Notes: generated from the sequence alone by a model not told the origin. Shown: positions 1 to 9,118, numbered from the stretch's first letter. The stretch: DNA of 63,561 nt from Primorskyibacter sedentarius (GCF_004342065.1 NZ_SLZU01000021.1:1-63561), one strand, 5' to 3'. Numbers and translations: made by a program.

Positions 1-1
1 T

Positions 2-112
2 TTTCCCGTGCGGGTCGTCAGCCCTGGTGGCTACTATCTCGTGACGCCTTGGGACAAGATAGACTTGCCCCGGGTGCAGTTGTTTCGTGATTGGGCGATG
101 GGGCAGATCTGA
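2..112 (+). CDS. LysR-type transcriptional regulator, C-terminal end only (partial)
   Basis: The first 36 codons read in frame 2 as the last part of a protein ending in TPWDKIDLPRVQLFRDWAMG and a TGA stop. The pattern of an aromatic, valine-rich strand, then a proline and a final FRDW helix is what the effector domain of GcvA-like LysR regulators ends with. The start and the DNA-binding domain lie upstream of the window, so the target genes cannot be judged. The reading frame and stop are certain; the family call rests on a short stretch. Confidence 0.55.
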   Translation, partial: FPVRVVSPGGYYLVTPWDKIDLPRVQLFRDWAMGQI

Positions 113-326
113 TCGGATGTGCAACATGAATCTGTCACTTTTAGTGCCACCACAGGTGCTCGTTTAGCCAAACTATGGCGCGACTGACATCATGCAAAGC
201 GAGTGCATAGCCGCGATGTAGCTCCTGTGTGCCGATCTCGGCGACATGGCAGGTGAAGGCATTCGCGAGTCGGACCGACCCTATCTACATTTAATACACT
301 GATAAATAATGCTTATTTGGTGACGA

Positions 327-920
327 CTACGTGCCCTCGACGGTGCTTAGCCGTGCAGCATTGATCAATGTGCGAGCCATGTCCCGTGCCAGTACGGCGG
401 CCTCGGGCATGTTCCGGACATGCGCCGTGGCAATTGCGCCTTCCTTCAACAGTGCGAGGCATTCTGCCATCTGTTCCGGCTCTGGCAGTTGCGCCTCGCG
501 GCATGTCTTTTCCAGGTAATCCACGATCCGCCTCTTGTGCTCGGACGCCACGCGATGCGCGGGGTGGTCATGCGCTGCAAACTCGCTTGCCGCGTTGATG
601 AAAGCACAGCCCGAGAACCCCAGATCCTTGAACGCCTTGCCGCGAAACCAGTCCTCCAGCGCGTCGAACATCGCCAACAGACGTTCTCCGGGGTCGGCCG
701 AGGCCTTCTCCATCTCGGACATCAGCCAGTTTCGAAAGCGTTCGTCCCGCAACTGCAACGCGGCAAGGATCAACTCGTCCTTGGACCGGAAATGCTTGTA
801 GAGGGTCATCTTCGCAACCCCCGATTCGGCCAGGATCTTGTCGATTCCTGTGGCATGGAAGCCGTGCAGGTAGAAAAGCTTCAGGGCGGTTTCCACAAGA
901 TCGTCCCGGCGCTTGTTCAA
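327..920 (-). CDS. TetR/AcrR family transcriptional repressor
   Basis: This is a 197-residue protein, the usual TetR size. Residues 1-50 form the three-helix DNA-binding domain, with ALKLFYLHGFHATGIDKI followed by the recognition helix GVAKMTLYKHFRSKDEL. The remaining helices form a ligand-binding and dimerisation domain whose inducer cannot be read from sequence. It is transcribed away from the CMD/AhpD-like gene at 1105. Two closely related palindromes (940-953 and 1036-1055) lie in the gap, one near each gene, so the protein most likely represses both itself and the rightward genes until an electrophile or oxidant is bound. The start ATG is the first of the frame and precedes the HTH by the normal distance. 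A TetR with a CMD target recurs at 14.6-16.9 kb. Confidence 0.93.
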   Translation of the reverse strand: MNKRRDDLVETALKLFYLHGFHATGIDKILAESGVAKMTLYKHFRSKDELILAALQLRDERFRNWLMSEMEKASADPGERLLAMFDALEDWFRGKAFKDLGFSGCAFINAASEFAAHDHPAHRVASEHKRRIVDYLEKTCREAQLPEPEQMAECLALLKEGAIATAHVRNMPEAAVLARDMARTLINAARLSTVEGT

Positions 921-939
921 GAGATTCTCCCCTCAGTTC

Positions 940-953
940 AGACAGTTCTGTCT
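940..953. promoter_or_regulatory. Palindromic operator 1, probably for the adjacent TetR repressor
   Basis: AGACAGTTCTGTCT is a near-perfect palindrome (arms AGACAG/CTGTCT) lying 20 bp upstream of the tetR start. The half-site AGACAG recurs in the palindrome at 1036-1055. Two matching palindromes at the two ends of one divergent gap are the normal layout for a TetR autorepressor. Assignment to this TetR is inferred from position. Confidence 0.6.
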
Positions 954-1035
954 ACTTATTTATCAATTCAGTCCACTTATCAATGGAAATTGAACATTCT
1001 CGGCACATCACAATCGGACAAAGGGATTTGACAAA

Positions 1036-1055
1036 TAGACAGACTTGTCTGTTTA
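1036..1055. promoter_or_regulatory. Palindromic operator 2, upstream of the CMD/AhpD-like gene
   Basis: TAGACAGACTTGTCTGTTTA is an imperfect inverted repeat with arms AGACA and TGTCT. It shares its half-site with the palindrome at 940-953. It sits about 50 bp before the ATG at 1105, so repressor bound here would block the rightward promoter. It also contains the TTG at 1045 that could be mistaken for the gene's start. Confidence 0.6.
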
Positions 1056-1104
1056 TATAGCGACGCCGCAAGGCGATTTGTCACAAACAGAGATGAGAGA
1101 GACC

Positions 1105-1653
1105 ATGACACGTATCCCCCTTCCCGCTTCCATCGAAGACGCCCCGGCTGCGGCCCGCCCGCTGCTCGAGGGGGTCAAGGCACAGCTCGGCTTGGTGCCG
1201 AACCTGTTCCGCATCACCGCCAACAGCCCTGCTGCCCTCGGCGGCTACCTCGAACTGAACGGTGCGCTCGCGAAGGGCGAACTACCCGCCGCTACGCGAG
1301 AGCGCATCGCGCTGGCTGTCGCCCAGAGGAACGGTTGCGACTACTGCCTGTCGGCGCACAGCTACATCGGCAAGAACATGGCCAAGCTCGACGATGCCGA
1401 GATTGCTGCCAACCGGCGCGGCGGCTCTTCCGATCCAAAGGCCGACGCCGCAGTTCGCTTTGCCGTGTCCTTGGTAGAGGCGCGCGGCAGCGTCACCGAT
1501 GCCGAGGTCAAGGCCGTAAAACTCGCGGGCTACAACGACGCTCAAATCGTCGAGATCGTGGCCCATGTCGCGCTTAACACGCTGACCAACTACCTCAACG
1601 AGGCGTTTGGTACCCCGATCGATTTCCCGGTCGTGAGCGCCGACGCCGCCTGA
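1105..1653 (+). CDS. Carboxymuconolactone decarboxylase (CMD)/AhpD-like peroxidase-family protein
   Basis: This 182-residue protein belongs to the CMD/AhpD fold. The active-site signature is [15 protein letters not shown], a CxxCxxxH motif in which the two cysteines can act as a peroxidase or disulfide relay and the histidine as proton acceptor. The [16 protein letters not shown] segment before it is typical of the uncharacterised stress-linked branch of the family. I place the start at ATG 1105, behind a purine-rich GATGAGAGAGA. The frame stays open to TTG 1045, but that codon lies inside the operator palindrome. The divergent TetR and the operators suggest induction by a reactive compound. 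The exact substrate is unknown. Confidence 0.9.
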   Translation: MTRIPLPASIEDAPAAARPLLEGVKAQLGLVPNLFRITANSPAALGGYLELNGALAKGELPAATRERIALAVAQRNGCDYCLSAHSYIGKNMAKLDDAEIAANRRGGSSDPKADAAVRFAVSLVEARGSVTDAEVKAVKLAGYNDAQIVEIVAHVALNTLTNYLNEAFGTPIDFPVVSADAA

Positions 1654-1747
1654 TCCCGCTGTCCCCCAGGTCCCCCCACGGCGTCCCGGCATTTTCCCAG
1701 TCCCTCACCGCCCGCCGGGGCGCCCGCTTTTTCCAATGGAGCCGCAC

Positions 1748-2212
1748 ATGTCCCGCCCACCAATTCCCCCGTTCACCGCCGACACCGCTGCGAAAAAGGT
1801 CCGCCTCGCCGAAGATGCCTGGAACAGTCGCCAGCCCGAGCAAGTCGCGCAGGCCTATACGCCCGACAGCCAGTGGCGCAACCGCGCCGAGCGCTTCTCG
1901 GGGCGCGGTGCCATTGTCGATTTCCTGACCCGCAAATGGGCCCGCGAACACGAATACCGGCTGATCAAGGAACTCTGGTCGCAGGAAGGCAACCGCATCG
2001 CCGTGCGCTTTGCCTACGAGTACCGCGATGACAGCGGTTCCTGGTTCCGGGCCTATGGCAACGAGAACTGGGAATTCGCCGCGGACGGCCGGATGCAGCG
2101 GCGCATTGCCTCGATCAACGATCTGCCAATCGCCGAGAGTGAGCGGTTGATGCGCTGGCCGCAGGGGCGGCGTCCCGACGATCACCCCGGCCTGTCCGAG
2201 CTGGGCCTGTAA
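1748..2212 (+). CDS. NTF2-like (DUF1348) family protein
   Basis: This 154-residue protein has the sequence pattern of DUF1348, a cone-shaped NTF2-like fold. [18 protein letters not shown] opens the first helix, followed by the [17 protein letters not shown] and [19 protein letters not shown] strands that form the pocket. Members are about 150 residues and have no assigned reaction. The ATG at 1748 is preceded by GGAG at the right spacing; an ATG four codons upstream is also open but has no ribosome site of its own. It lies about 95 bp after the CMD gene and 12 bp before the PNPOx gene, so all three are probably one TetR-controlled transcript. Confidence 0.85.
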   Translation: MSRPPIPPFTADTAAKKVRLAEDAWNSRQPEQVAQAYTPDSQWRNRAERFSGRGAIVDFLTRKWAREHEYRLIKELWSQEGNRIAVRFAYEYRDDSGSWFRAYGNENWEFAADGRMQRRIASINDLPIAESERLMRWPQGRRPDDHPGLSELGL

Positions 2213-2224
2213 GGAGAGACAGTC

Positions 2225-2821
2225 ATGGCCAAAGCCTATGCGAACATCGCCTTCACCCCCGCCGTGCGTGCCATGCAGGCGCGTCACGGTTCGGCCGACA
2301 TATACGCTCGCATGCTTTCGGACGCGTCACAGGAAGGCGATCAACTGACCGAACGTGAAGCTGCCTTTCTCCGCGCCCGTGACGGGATCTTTCAAGCCAC
2401 GGTCAGCGAAACCGGCTGGCCCTATGTCCAGTTCCGCGGCGGTGCGCCGGGGTTCCTGAATGTCATCGATCCGCAGACGGTGGCCTATGCCGATTACCGC
2501 GGAAACAAGCAGTATATCAGCACCGGCAACTTGCAAAACAACGACCGCGTCTCGATCCTTGCCATTGATTTCGCGCGACGCCGGAGGCTCAAGCTGCTGG
2601 GTCATGCGCGGATCGCGGTCGATCCCACGGTCATCGCTTACCTGAACCCGCCCGACGGGCCAAAAGCAGACCGCGCCATCGTCATTCGCGTCGCCGCCTT
2701 CGACTGGAACTGCCCTCAGCACATCCCGGTGCGCCGCACCGATGCCGAACATGGCAACGAAATCGACCGACTACGCGCCCGCATCACTGAGTTGGAAAAA
2801 ATGCGCTGCGCTTCAGTCTGA
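2225..2821 (+). CDS. Pyridoxamine 5'-phosphate oxidase-like flavin-binding protein
   Basis: This 198-residue protein matches the PNPOx-like split-barrel family, which binds FMN or a related flavin. Recognisable parts are the N-terminal FLRARDGIFQATVSETGWPYVQ strand pair, the GAPGFLNVIDPQTVAYADY loop, and RVSILAIDFARRRRLKLLGHARI in the barrel core. The C-terminal extension, with the segment FDWNCPQHIPVR and a short helical end, is typical of the pyridoxamine oxidase-related proteins found next to ferredoxin or CMD genes. AAGGAGAGAC stands 6 bp before the ATG. It probably reduces or sequesters a small electrophile with the two genes before it; the substrate is unknown. Confidence 0.85.
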   Translation: MAKAYANIAFTPAVRAMQARHGSADIYARMLSDASQEGDQLTEREAAFLRARDGIFQATVSETGWPYVQFRGGAPGFLNVIDPQTVAYADYRGNKQYISTGNLQNNDRVSILAIDFARRRRLKLLGHARIAVDPTVIAYLNPPDGPKADRAIVIRVAAFDWNCPQHIPVRRTDAEHGNEIDRLRARITELEKMRCASV

Positions 2822-2894
2822 CCCCCTTCTGCGCCGCCCCCGGATATCCCGGGAGCGGCATTGTTCACTAAGCCGCATCGCTATGGAGTTTGCC

Positions 2895-3989
2895 ATGCCC
2901 AGTGTCACTTCCGCCTTTGTTCATGCCATCACCTCCGCCGCCGGAATGACTGTCACGCCAGAAGGGCAGGTCCTTTCAGGATCCAAGGTCATTTGCCAGC
3001 TTCCGCCGCTCACCGACGGTTATATCAACGACGAAAGTCATTTCGGCCTGATCGATCTTGTCGCCGCGCACCACCCCGACCGCGTAACACTGATCGCAGC
3101 CTATGCCGATGCGATCCGCGTGGACGATCTCGGGGTGCTCGGGCTTGCGTTGAAAACTGCACCGACCCTTGGTGCCTCACTGGCGCGGCTGGAACGGTAT
3201 TTCCGCCTGCTGAGTGACACGGCCACCTATTGGCTGGACCGCCAAGACGACCAAGCGACTCTGGTCATCGAAGGCTGCACGCCCGACCATGCAGCCCTGA
3301 CCCTGCGCAACGAATGCGCGCTGGCCGCAGTCGCCTGCAACATGCGGGCCTTCGTACGCGACGGGCTGCCGCTGGAATGCGTGACCTTTCGCCATACCTG
3401 CCCGGACGATCCCGCGCGGTACGGGGAACATTTCGGGTGCCCGGTGATCTTTGGCGCCGCCCGTGACGCCATCGTGATGCCGAAACGGGCAATGAACCTG
3501 CCAAACCGCATAGGCGACGTGGCGATCTCGGACTTCCTCACCCGACATCTCGATCGCGAACTGGAGGCCGTATTGAACGTGCCGCCGCTGCGAGCCGACC
3601 TTTTCCGTCGCCTGCCCAGGGCGCTCAGCACCGGGGTGCCGCAGGCCGCGACCATCGCGCATGAGATCGGCATGAGCGAGCGCACGTTCTTCCGTCGACT
3701 TGCCGAAGAAGGCACGACCTACCGTGACGTGGTACGCGATGTGCAGATCCGTCTTGCACGCGACCTGCTGAAACACGGCGATTGCAGCATCGCCGAAGTC
3801 GCCTTCCTGACCGGATTTGCCGAGCAGAGCACATTTGGCCGCGCCTTCAAGCGCTGGGTCGGGCAGGCCCCGGCGCAGTATCGCAAGGCCGCGTCTGACC
3901 GCTTGGCTGCGCCTGGCGCGGCTGTCATGGCGGGCGCGGCCCAAAGACTGGCAGGTGTGGCCGATACTGCCCAAGCGGTGCCGGTTTAA
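2895..3989 (+). CDS. AraC family transcriptional regulator
   Basis: This 364-residue protein has an N-terminal arabinose-binding-like domain (roughly residues 20-210) of the type found in OruR/ArgR-like AraC regulators, and a C-terminal double helix-turn-helix (roughly 250-345). The second HTH reads SIAEVAFLTGFAEQSTFGRA and is followed by FKRWVGQAPAQYR, the hallmark AraC ending. The ATG at 2895 follows ATGGAG at good spacing; the open frame extends upstream but overlaps the PNPOx gene. It lies between the PNPOx gene and the exported hydrolase cluster and could activate either. Its inducer is not predictable. Confidence 0.9.
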   Translation: MPSVTSAFVHAITSAAGMTVTPEGQVLSGSKVICQLPPLTDGYINDESHFGLIDLVAAHHPDRVTLIAAYADAIRVDDLGVLGLALKTAPTLGASLARLERYFRLLSDTATYWLDRQDDQATLVIEGCTPDHAALTLRNECALAAVACNMRAFVRDGLPLECVTFRHTCPDDPARYGEHFGCPVIFGAARDAIVMPKRAMNLPNRIGDVAISDFLTRHLDRELEAVLNVPPLRADLFRRLPRALSTGVPQAATIAHEIGMSERTFFRRLAEEGTTYRDVVRDVQIRLARDLLKHGDCSIAEVAFLTGFAEQSTFGRAFKRWVGQAPAQYRKAASDRLAAPGAAVMAGAAQRLAGVADTAQAVPV

Positions 3990-4174
3990 CCTGATGTCAT
4001 CGGAACGGAACACCTCTTCCAGCCACCGCAGTGCACCCCGCCGCCCCAGGAAACCGAAAGGCCCGAATTATGGAACCCTTCTTCCCGCCCCATCGCGCGC
4101 ACCAAGATAAACCTGCCTCCCGCCGCCGTCGCCCCGCACGCTTTGCCTCACTCAAAAGCCGTGACGCGAAGGAT

Positions 4175-4444
4175 ATGACGTCTCTGCTGATCTCGGCCAC
4201 CGCTTGTGCACTGACCACCGGCGCGTTTGCAACGCTGATCATGATGTCGGCCCCTGCCTACGCCGGAACAGCGGTCACGGATGGCACCGAAAGTTCGCCG
4301 GATAAAACCGCCGCCACCGAATGGCTTTATCCGGCGCACGCCGTCCCGGGCGATGATCCCGCGCCCGTCCCGTTCAGCGGTCCGCGCGGCCTCGAAATGC
4401 TGCCGGTCTGCACCTGCACCCTGCCCTTGGCCCAGACGAACTGA
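4175..4444 (+). CDS. Small hypothetical exported protein
   Basis: The frame is open from a GTG at 4031, but the most convincing start is the ATG at 4175, preceded by GAAGG. From there the 89-residue product begins with a long hydrophobic stretch ending APAYA, a clear Sec-type signal peptide with an AxA cleavage site. The mature part is short, acidic and proline-rich, and ends near a CTC motif (VCTCTLPLAQTN). An alternative ATG at 4070 would add a basic 35-residue leader. I recognise no family. Its position just before two exported proteins suggests a shared extracytoplasmic role, but its status as a real gene is uncertain. Confidence 0.4.
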   Translation: MTSLLISATACALTTGAFATLIMMSAPAYAGTAVTDGTESSPDKTAATEWLYPAHAVPGDDPAPVPFSGPRGLEMLPVCTCTLPLAQTN

Positions 4445-4628
4445 GCCTAACTCGTGCGGCCCGACGGCGGCACGGCACCCCAGAAAAGCGAGCTTGTCCA
4501 TTGCCGCGGCGCCCCTGCCTCTGCGACCGGATCAGCCTTGCGTAACGCTGGGATCATGCTGACCTGACAGCGCCTCGGCGCTGCCCCCTCGCACCACCCT
4601 TATCCAACCCTCATCAAGGAGAGAGACG

Positions 4629-5477
4629 ATGAAACACCACGACCACGAAAACTGCGGTTGCAACCTCACGCCCCAGCATGTCGACATGGCCCGGCGCCGC
4701 CTGCTGGCGGGAGCCGCCGCCAGCAGTGTCGCAGCGGTCGCGGGCGCGTCGGCCAACGCCGCCACGCCTGAGGCCCGCTCGCTCTACGCCGACCCGGCCG
4801 ACCCAGGTCTGCCGCAGATTGACATGGACGTCGTCCCGGGCCGCACTGCTCTGGTCGTGACCGACCCGCAGATCGATTTCCTGTCCGAGGATGGCGTCAC
4901 CTGGGGCGTGGTCGGCGAAAGCGTGACCGAACAGGGCACCGTCGACAATATCGAGCGCCTCTTCGCCGCCGCCAAATCCGCAGGAATGCCGGTCTTCATC
5001 TCCCCGCACTACTACTATCCGCACGACCACAAATGGCATTTCGAAGGCACGCTGGAAAAGACCATGCATTCGATCGGCATGTTTGACCGTCCCGGGCCGC
5101 TCGACCTGACGGATTTTGACGGCTCCGGCGCCGACTGGATGCCGCAGTACAAAAAATATATCGAGGACGGCGATACCGTCATCTGTTCGCCGCACAAAGT
5201 CTACAGCCCGGCGCAGAACGACCTGAACCTGCAGCTGCGCAAGCGCGGCATCGACAAGGTGATCCTGGCTGGAATGTCGGCCAACCTCTGCACCCAGGCC
5301 CATCTCTACGAGTTGCTGGAACTGGGCTACGAGGTCGCCGTGGTGCGCGACGCCACCGCCGGCGCCAAAGTGCCCGAAGGCGACGGATACCTCGCTGCCA
5401 TCATCAATTTCCGAATGGTTGCCAACGGCGTCTGGTGGACAGACGACGCTGTGACCCGCATCGCTCGCGGCGCGTAG
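4629..5477 (+). CDS. Tat-exported cysteine hydrolase, isochorismatase family
   Basis: This 282-residue protein has the isochorismatase-like cysteine hydrolase fold. The catalytic triad is visible: Asp in VVTDPQIDFL (about residue 80), Lys in SPHKVYSP, and Cys in GMSANLCTQAH (about residue 220), the usual nucleophile position. The N-terminus is unusual. A histidine/cysteine-rich leader precedes MARRRLLAGAAASSVAAVAG, a twin-arginine signal ending ANAA, so the folded enzyme should be exported to the periplasm. Most family members are cytoplasmic amidases or nicotinamidase-like enzymes. GGAGAGAG stands before the ATG. The substrate is probably a small amide or ester; the next gene, a secreted YHS protein, may act with it. 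Confidence 0.9.
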   Translation: MKHHDHENCGCNLTPQHVDMARRRLLAGAAASSVAAVAGASANAATPEARSLYADPADPGLPQIDMDVVPGRTALVVTDPQIDFLSEDGVTWGVVGESVTEQGTVDNIERLFAAAKSAGMPVFISPHYYYPHDHKWHFEGTLEKTMHSIGMFDRPGPLDLTDFDGSGADWMPQYKKYIEDGDTVICSPHKVYSPAQNDLNLQLRKRGIDKVILAGMSANLCTQAHLYELLELGYEVAVVRDATAGAKVPEGDGYLAAIINFRMVANGVWWTDDAVTRIARGA

Positions 5478-5531
5478 GCGGCGCAGCACTCCCAATCCCT
5501 GACCCAAACTCGAAAACAAAGGACCAAACCC

Positions 5532-6014
5532 ATGACCAGACTTACGCTCACTGCCGTGCTGTCCGCAGCCCTGATCTCGCTCTCCCCGGCCGCCTTCGCC
5601 GCTGACGAATATAATGTGAACAACGGGTTGACCCTGACCGGTCATCCGCTGGGGATGCACGGGTTCGATCCGGTTTCGATGTTCGAAGCCGAAGCGCCCC
5701 AAATCGGTGACGCAAAGTTCACCTCGGAACATGACGGGGTGGATTACTACTTTGCCAGCGCCGAGACCAAGGCCGCCTTCGACGCCGACCCCGCGGCCAT
5801 GCTGCCCCAGTTCGGCGGCTTTTGCGCCTTCGGTGTCTATGCAGGCAAGAAACTGGACGGCGACGTGCGCTATGCGGACATCGTCGACGGCAAGCTCTAC
5901 CTGTTCGTGAACCAGTCTATCTTCGAGAAGTATCTCGAAGATCGCGCCACGATCATTGACGGCGCCTTCGCCAAGTGGCCGGAGATCATGGAAACTCCGG
6001 TGGGTGATCTCTGA
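5532..6014 (+). CDS. Secreted YHS domain-containing protein
   Basis: This 160-residue protein begins with a Sec signal peptide (MTRLTLTAVLSAALISLSPA, cleavage after AFA). The mature protein contains a YHS domain, seen in the pattern GMHGFDPVSMFEAEAPQ then DGVDYYFASAETKAAFDADP and the PQFGGFCAFGVYAGKK loop. YHS domains are small and often metal-binding, and this secreted form is common in marine alphaproteobacteria without a proven function. It follows the Tat-exported hydrolase by 54 bp on the same strand and is likely co-transcribed with it. Confidence 0.9.
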   Translation: MTRLTLTAVLSAALISLSPAAFAADEYNVNNGLTLTGHPLGMHGFDPVSMFEAEAPQIGDAKFTSEHDGVDYYFASAETKAAFDADPAAMLPQFGGFCAFGVYAGKKLDGDVRYADIVDGKLYLFVNQSIFEKYLEDRATIIDGAFAKWPEIMETPVGDL

Positions 6015-6385
6015 CCAGACCCAAGTGACCCAAGCTGGGCCGCCAAGTCCTCCGGGCGGTCCGGCAACTCGACAATCGAATGGGGGCTACCGGGCTCGGA
6101 TGCAGGACACAGCGCCGGAAGACGACGATTTCGTCGGCTCATTGGGAGGTAACCGTGCGGCTTGTCGCAGCAACTGGGCGAGATCAAACCTAAAATTGCC
6201 AAGCCGAGAGTAGTTTAGCAAGGGCATCTTCCGGAGGAAAAGCAGAGCAATAAAGGCCTTTCACCGAAAAGACGAATTGCACCAACACCGGTTGCGGACA
6301 CTCCAGAGGCTGAAGTGCCTTAATTGTCGCTGGATACGGCTGACCCGGCGGTTGGAAATTTACCTCACGCCGCTATGTATGGTTG
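6015..6385. other. Intergenic region without a supportable gene
   Basis: About 370 bp separate the YHS gene from the hemerythrin-like gene. Short open frames occur on both strands but none has family-like sequence or a ribosome site. No strong terminator or palindrome was seen. Confidence 0.5.
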
Positions 6386-6967
6386 ATGAATGATCTTTCG
6401 AACCTCCCGCTTGACAACCTGAGCCTGAACGAAGCGGCTCGTCCCAAGGCGCCATCCGTGCCGGAGGCAACTGAGCTGCACCGTCAGCAGGGGCTGCAAC
6501 TGGCCGCGATTCACAATCATTACCTGAACGAGATGGCCCAGATCGGTGCTGTATTGGCGCGGATTGAAGCGAAAGATGCCCCACCCGAGCACCTTAAGCG
6601 CATCGTGCTTTCGCTCGACATGACTGAGAATTTACGCGGGTTCGGGTCCCTTTGCGGGCGAGAATGCCGGGTGCTGAAGTTTCACCACGACATTGAAAGC
6701 GCCGACGTATTTCCAAGGGTCGAGGCAGCGGGCGGCGGTAGGTTTCGCGAAGTCGTGGCGAAACTGAAGGCCGAACATGAGGTGGTACATGAATTGATTA
6801 TCCGCCTGAACCGCGCAGCCGATGCACTGACCGACGACCCATCAGAGGCAAATTTCGCGCATGCCGCTGCTGCGTTCCGCAAGCTGGAAGAGGTCGTGCG
6901 CTCTCATTTTGGCTACGAAGAAACCGAATTGGCCGAAGCCATCGGCTATTATTTGGGTTCGATCTGA
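6386..6967 (+). CDS. Hemerythrin HHE cation-binding domain protein
   Basis: This 193-residue, mostly helical protein shows the spaced histidine and glutamate ligands of a hemerythrin-like di-iron domain: LAAIHNHYLNEM, VLKFHHDIESADVFPRVE, EHEVVHELI and SHFGYEETEL near the C-terminus. Such proteins bind oxygen, nitric oxide or reactive species, or act as iron sensors. I use the ATG at 6386; a TTG directly before it is also in frame. It stands alone, 370 bp after the YHS gene and 340 bp before the permease, so it probably has its own promoter. Confidence 0.85.
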   Translation: MNDLSNLPLDNLSLNEAARPKAPSVPEATELHRQQGLQLAAIHNHYLNEMAQIGAVLARIEAKDAPPEHLKRIVLSLDMTENLRGFGSLCGRECRVLKFHHDIESADVFPRVEAAGGGRFREVVAKLKAEHEVVHELIIRLNRAADALTDDPSEANFAHAAAAFRKLEEVVRSHFGYEETELAEAIGYYLGSI

Positions 6968-7304
6968 AATCGTCTCGGTCTGTGCGCCAACAACACTGTG
7001 TTGCAAAGTCCAATGTTGGGTGCGGCTGCAAAGGCTCCGACCGGTCGCAATTGGTGAGTTGATATGAGATCAGCTGCGCCCGGTCTGACGCGCTGACCGG
7101 CTCGGCACGTGCGCGGCAAGAACCTTGCGCAATTATAGCCTTGCTATGCGTTGGAGCGAGGGCAGGAAATCCCTCTTCTCGCGCCCTTTGATTGGTGGCA
7201 TTGTCAAACGTCACTAAGAGGGTGCGGCGGAGGCCATCAGCCACGCGCCACCTGCGCCTTGCCGTCGGCGCCTGTACAGCGCGGCGTTTACCCGGGTGCC
7301 ACCC
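6968..7304. other. Intergenic region, no gene supported
   Basis: About 337 bp lie between the hemerythrin-like gene and the permease. A short inverted repeat with arms CCGGTC/GACCGG occurs at 7080-7100, too weak to call. The ACTGTGTTGCAAAG string near 7000 faintly resembles the terminal repeat of IS6-type elements, but no transposase sequence accompanies it. Confidence 0.4.
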
Positions 7305-9083
7305 ATGCTCTTCGATCTCGGTTCCTACGCGCCTCAGGGCGCCCTTCTTCTGGTGGCTGGCGTCTTCGCCCTGTTCCTGACCGAACGCTTCGCCGCCGAG
7401 GTCACTGCTCTTGGCGGTGTGGCGGTGGCGCTGCTGCTTGGTCTCGTCAGCACCGACGACCTGCTCAAGGCGCTGAGCAACTCCGCCCCCGCCACTATCG
7501 GCGCTATGTTCGTGCTGAGCGCCGCGCTTGTGCGCACCGGCGTGCTCGAGGCCGTGGCCGAGGCGCTGAGCCGCGGCATGGTCCGGCGCCCAAGGCTGAC
7601 GATCCTGCTCTTCTTCGCGCTGGCGGCCATCGCATCAGCCTTCATGAACAACACGCCAGTGGTAATGATCCTGATCCCGGTGGTCTTCGGACTGGCCCGC
7701 CAGCTTGGCACAAGCGCCTCTCGGTTTCTCATGCCGCTCAGCTTTGTGGTGATCATGGGCGGCACCTGCACGCTTATCGGCACCTCAACGAACATCCTTG
7801 TGGACGGTGTCGCCCGGGATCTCGATCTGGCGCCTTTCACGCTGTTCGAGATCGCCCCTCTCGGCATCACGCTGGCATTGCTGGGCAGCCTCTTTCTCGC
7901 GGTCGCCGCGCCGCGCCTGCTGCCCGAACGGATGGCGCTGGCCGAGGCGCAGGCGCCACGTAGCGGGCGGTCGTGGCGGGTCGAACTCTTCGTGCCGGCC
8001 GCCTCGCCGCTTATCGGACGCAGGGTCGCCGACATATCCGATTTCCGGCGCAGCGGTACACGGCTTGTCGACCTGATCCGCGAGGACGTATCGCTGCGGC
8101 GTAACCTGCGATCCGAGGTGCTCACCCTTGGCGACAGGGTCGTGTTGCACACCTCTGATGCCGAAGTGGCGGGCTACCGGTCAGAGGGGTCGCGCAGCCT
8201 CGCCATTCCCGGCCTGGAGCCGGCCAACGCACGACGTCACAAGGTTATCGAAGCGCTGGTAAAGGACCGGAAGGGGGCGGTCGCCGAGCTTGGTTGGCGG
8301 CGCAGCCACGGTGTCTACCCGATCGCCCTGCACCGACAGGGCAGCACGCGCGATCTTCTGGACGACCGGCTGCAGCTGCAACCGGGCGATACAGTGCTTC
8401 TGGACGGGTCGGCTGAGGACATCGCACGCCTCGCGCGAGACGAGGATCTGATCCTGCTTGCCCCGTTGCAGGCGCGCGCTTTCCGGCGTGGCAAGGCACC
8501 GATTGCGCTGGCAGTTCTGACGATGGTGGTGCTCGGCGCGGCGCTGGAGCTTGCACCGATCCTGCCGCTGGCGATCATCGGCGCGGCCATCGTGCTGCTG
8601 ACCCGCTGCGTCGAGCCCGACGAAGGTATCGGCGCCATTGACGGCCGCCTGCTCTTGCTGATTGTCAGCATGCTGGTTCTGGGCACCGCGATGGAGCGCA
8701 GCGGGGCGATGGACCTTATCGTAAGCGGGCTCTCGGGGCCGCTGGCGCAGCTGAGCCCGATCCTCGCGCTGGCGCTGATCTACGCTGTCACGTCGGTGTT
8801 GACCGAGGTGGTGACCAACAACGCAGTCGCAGTGATCATGACCCCGATCGCCGTCGGCGTGGCTGGCGCGCTGGGGCTGGACGCCCGGGCCTTTGTCGTG
8901 GTCGTCATGTTTGGCGCCAGCGCCAGTTTCGCGGCCCCGATCGGCTATCAGACCAACACGATGGTCTACAACGCCGGCGGCTACCGCTTCACCGATTTCC
9001 TGCGACTGGGCCTGCCGATGAATATCATGGCTGGCGTGGTCACCGTCCTGCTGGCGCCGGTCTTCTGGCCATTGCAGCCGTAG
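7305..9083 (+). CDS. SLC13/ArsB-like permease with internal RCK-C (TrkA-C) domains
   Basis: This 592-residue membrane protein has the layout of SLC13-family anion transporters: an N-terminal membrane half with AFMNNTPVVMILIPVVFGLA and FVVIMGGTCTLIGTSTNI, a long soluble middle (about residues 210-395), and a C-terminal membrane half with TEVVTNNAVAVIMTPIA and FGASASFAAPIGYQTN. NTP and TSTN-type motifs in the two halves line the substrate and sodium sites of the family. The middle part carries two RCK-C repeats that usually bind regulatory ligands. Substrates in this family include sulfate, thiosulfate and dicarboxylates; the sequence does not decide between them. ATG 7305 is chosen over a GTG three codons upstream. 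Confidence 0.9.
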   Translation: MLFDLGSYAPQGALLLVAGVFALFLTERFAAEVTALGGVAVALLLGLVSTDDLLKALSNSAPATIGAMFVLSAALVRTGVLEAVAEALSRGMVRRPRLTILLFFALAAIASAFMNNTPVVMILIPVVFGLARQLGTSASRFLMPLSFVVIMGGTCTLIGTSTNILVDGVARDLDLAPFTLFEIAPLGITLALLGSLFLAVAAPRLLPERMALAEAQAPRSGRSWRVELFVPAASPLIGRRVADISDFRRSGTRLVDLIREDVSLRRNLRSEVLTLGDRVVLHTSDAEVAGYRSEGSRSLAIPGLEPANARRHKVIEALVKDRKGAVAELGWRRSHGVYPIALHRQGSTRDLLDDRLQLQPGDTVLLDGSAEDIARLARDEDLILLAPLQARAFRRGKAPIALAVLTMVVLGAALELAPILPLAIIGAAIVLLTRCVEPDEGIGAIDGRLLLLIVSMLVLGTAMERSGAMDLIVSGLSGPLAQLSPILALALIYAVTSVLTEVVTNNAVAVIMTPIAVGVAGALGLDARAFVVVVMFGASASFAAPIGYQTNTMVYNAGGYRFTDFLRLGLPMNIMAGVVTVLLAPVFWPLQP

Positions 9084-9118
9084 AGGTGCAAGGCTGGAAG
9101 GGCTCTGCTCATGGCGTG

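Noticed and set aside
6990-7100. ACTGTGTTGCAAAG resembling an IS6-family terminal repeat, and a nearby CCGGTC/GACCGG repeat.
   Set aside because: No transposase or second end is present; the match is too short.
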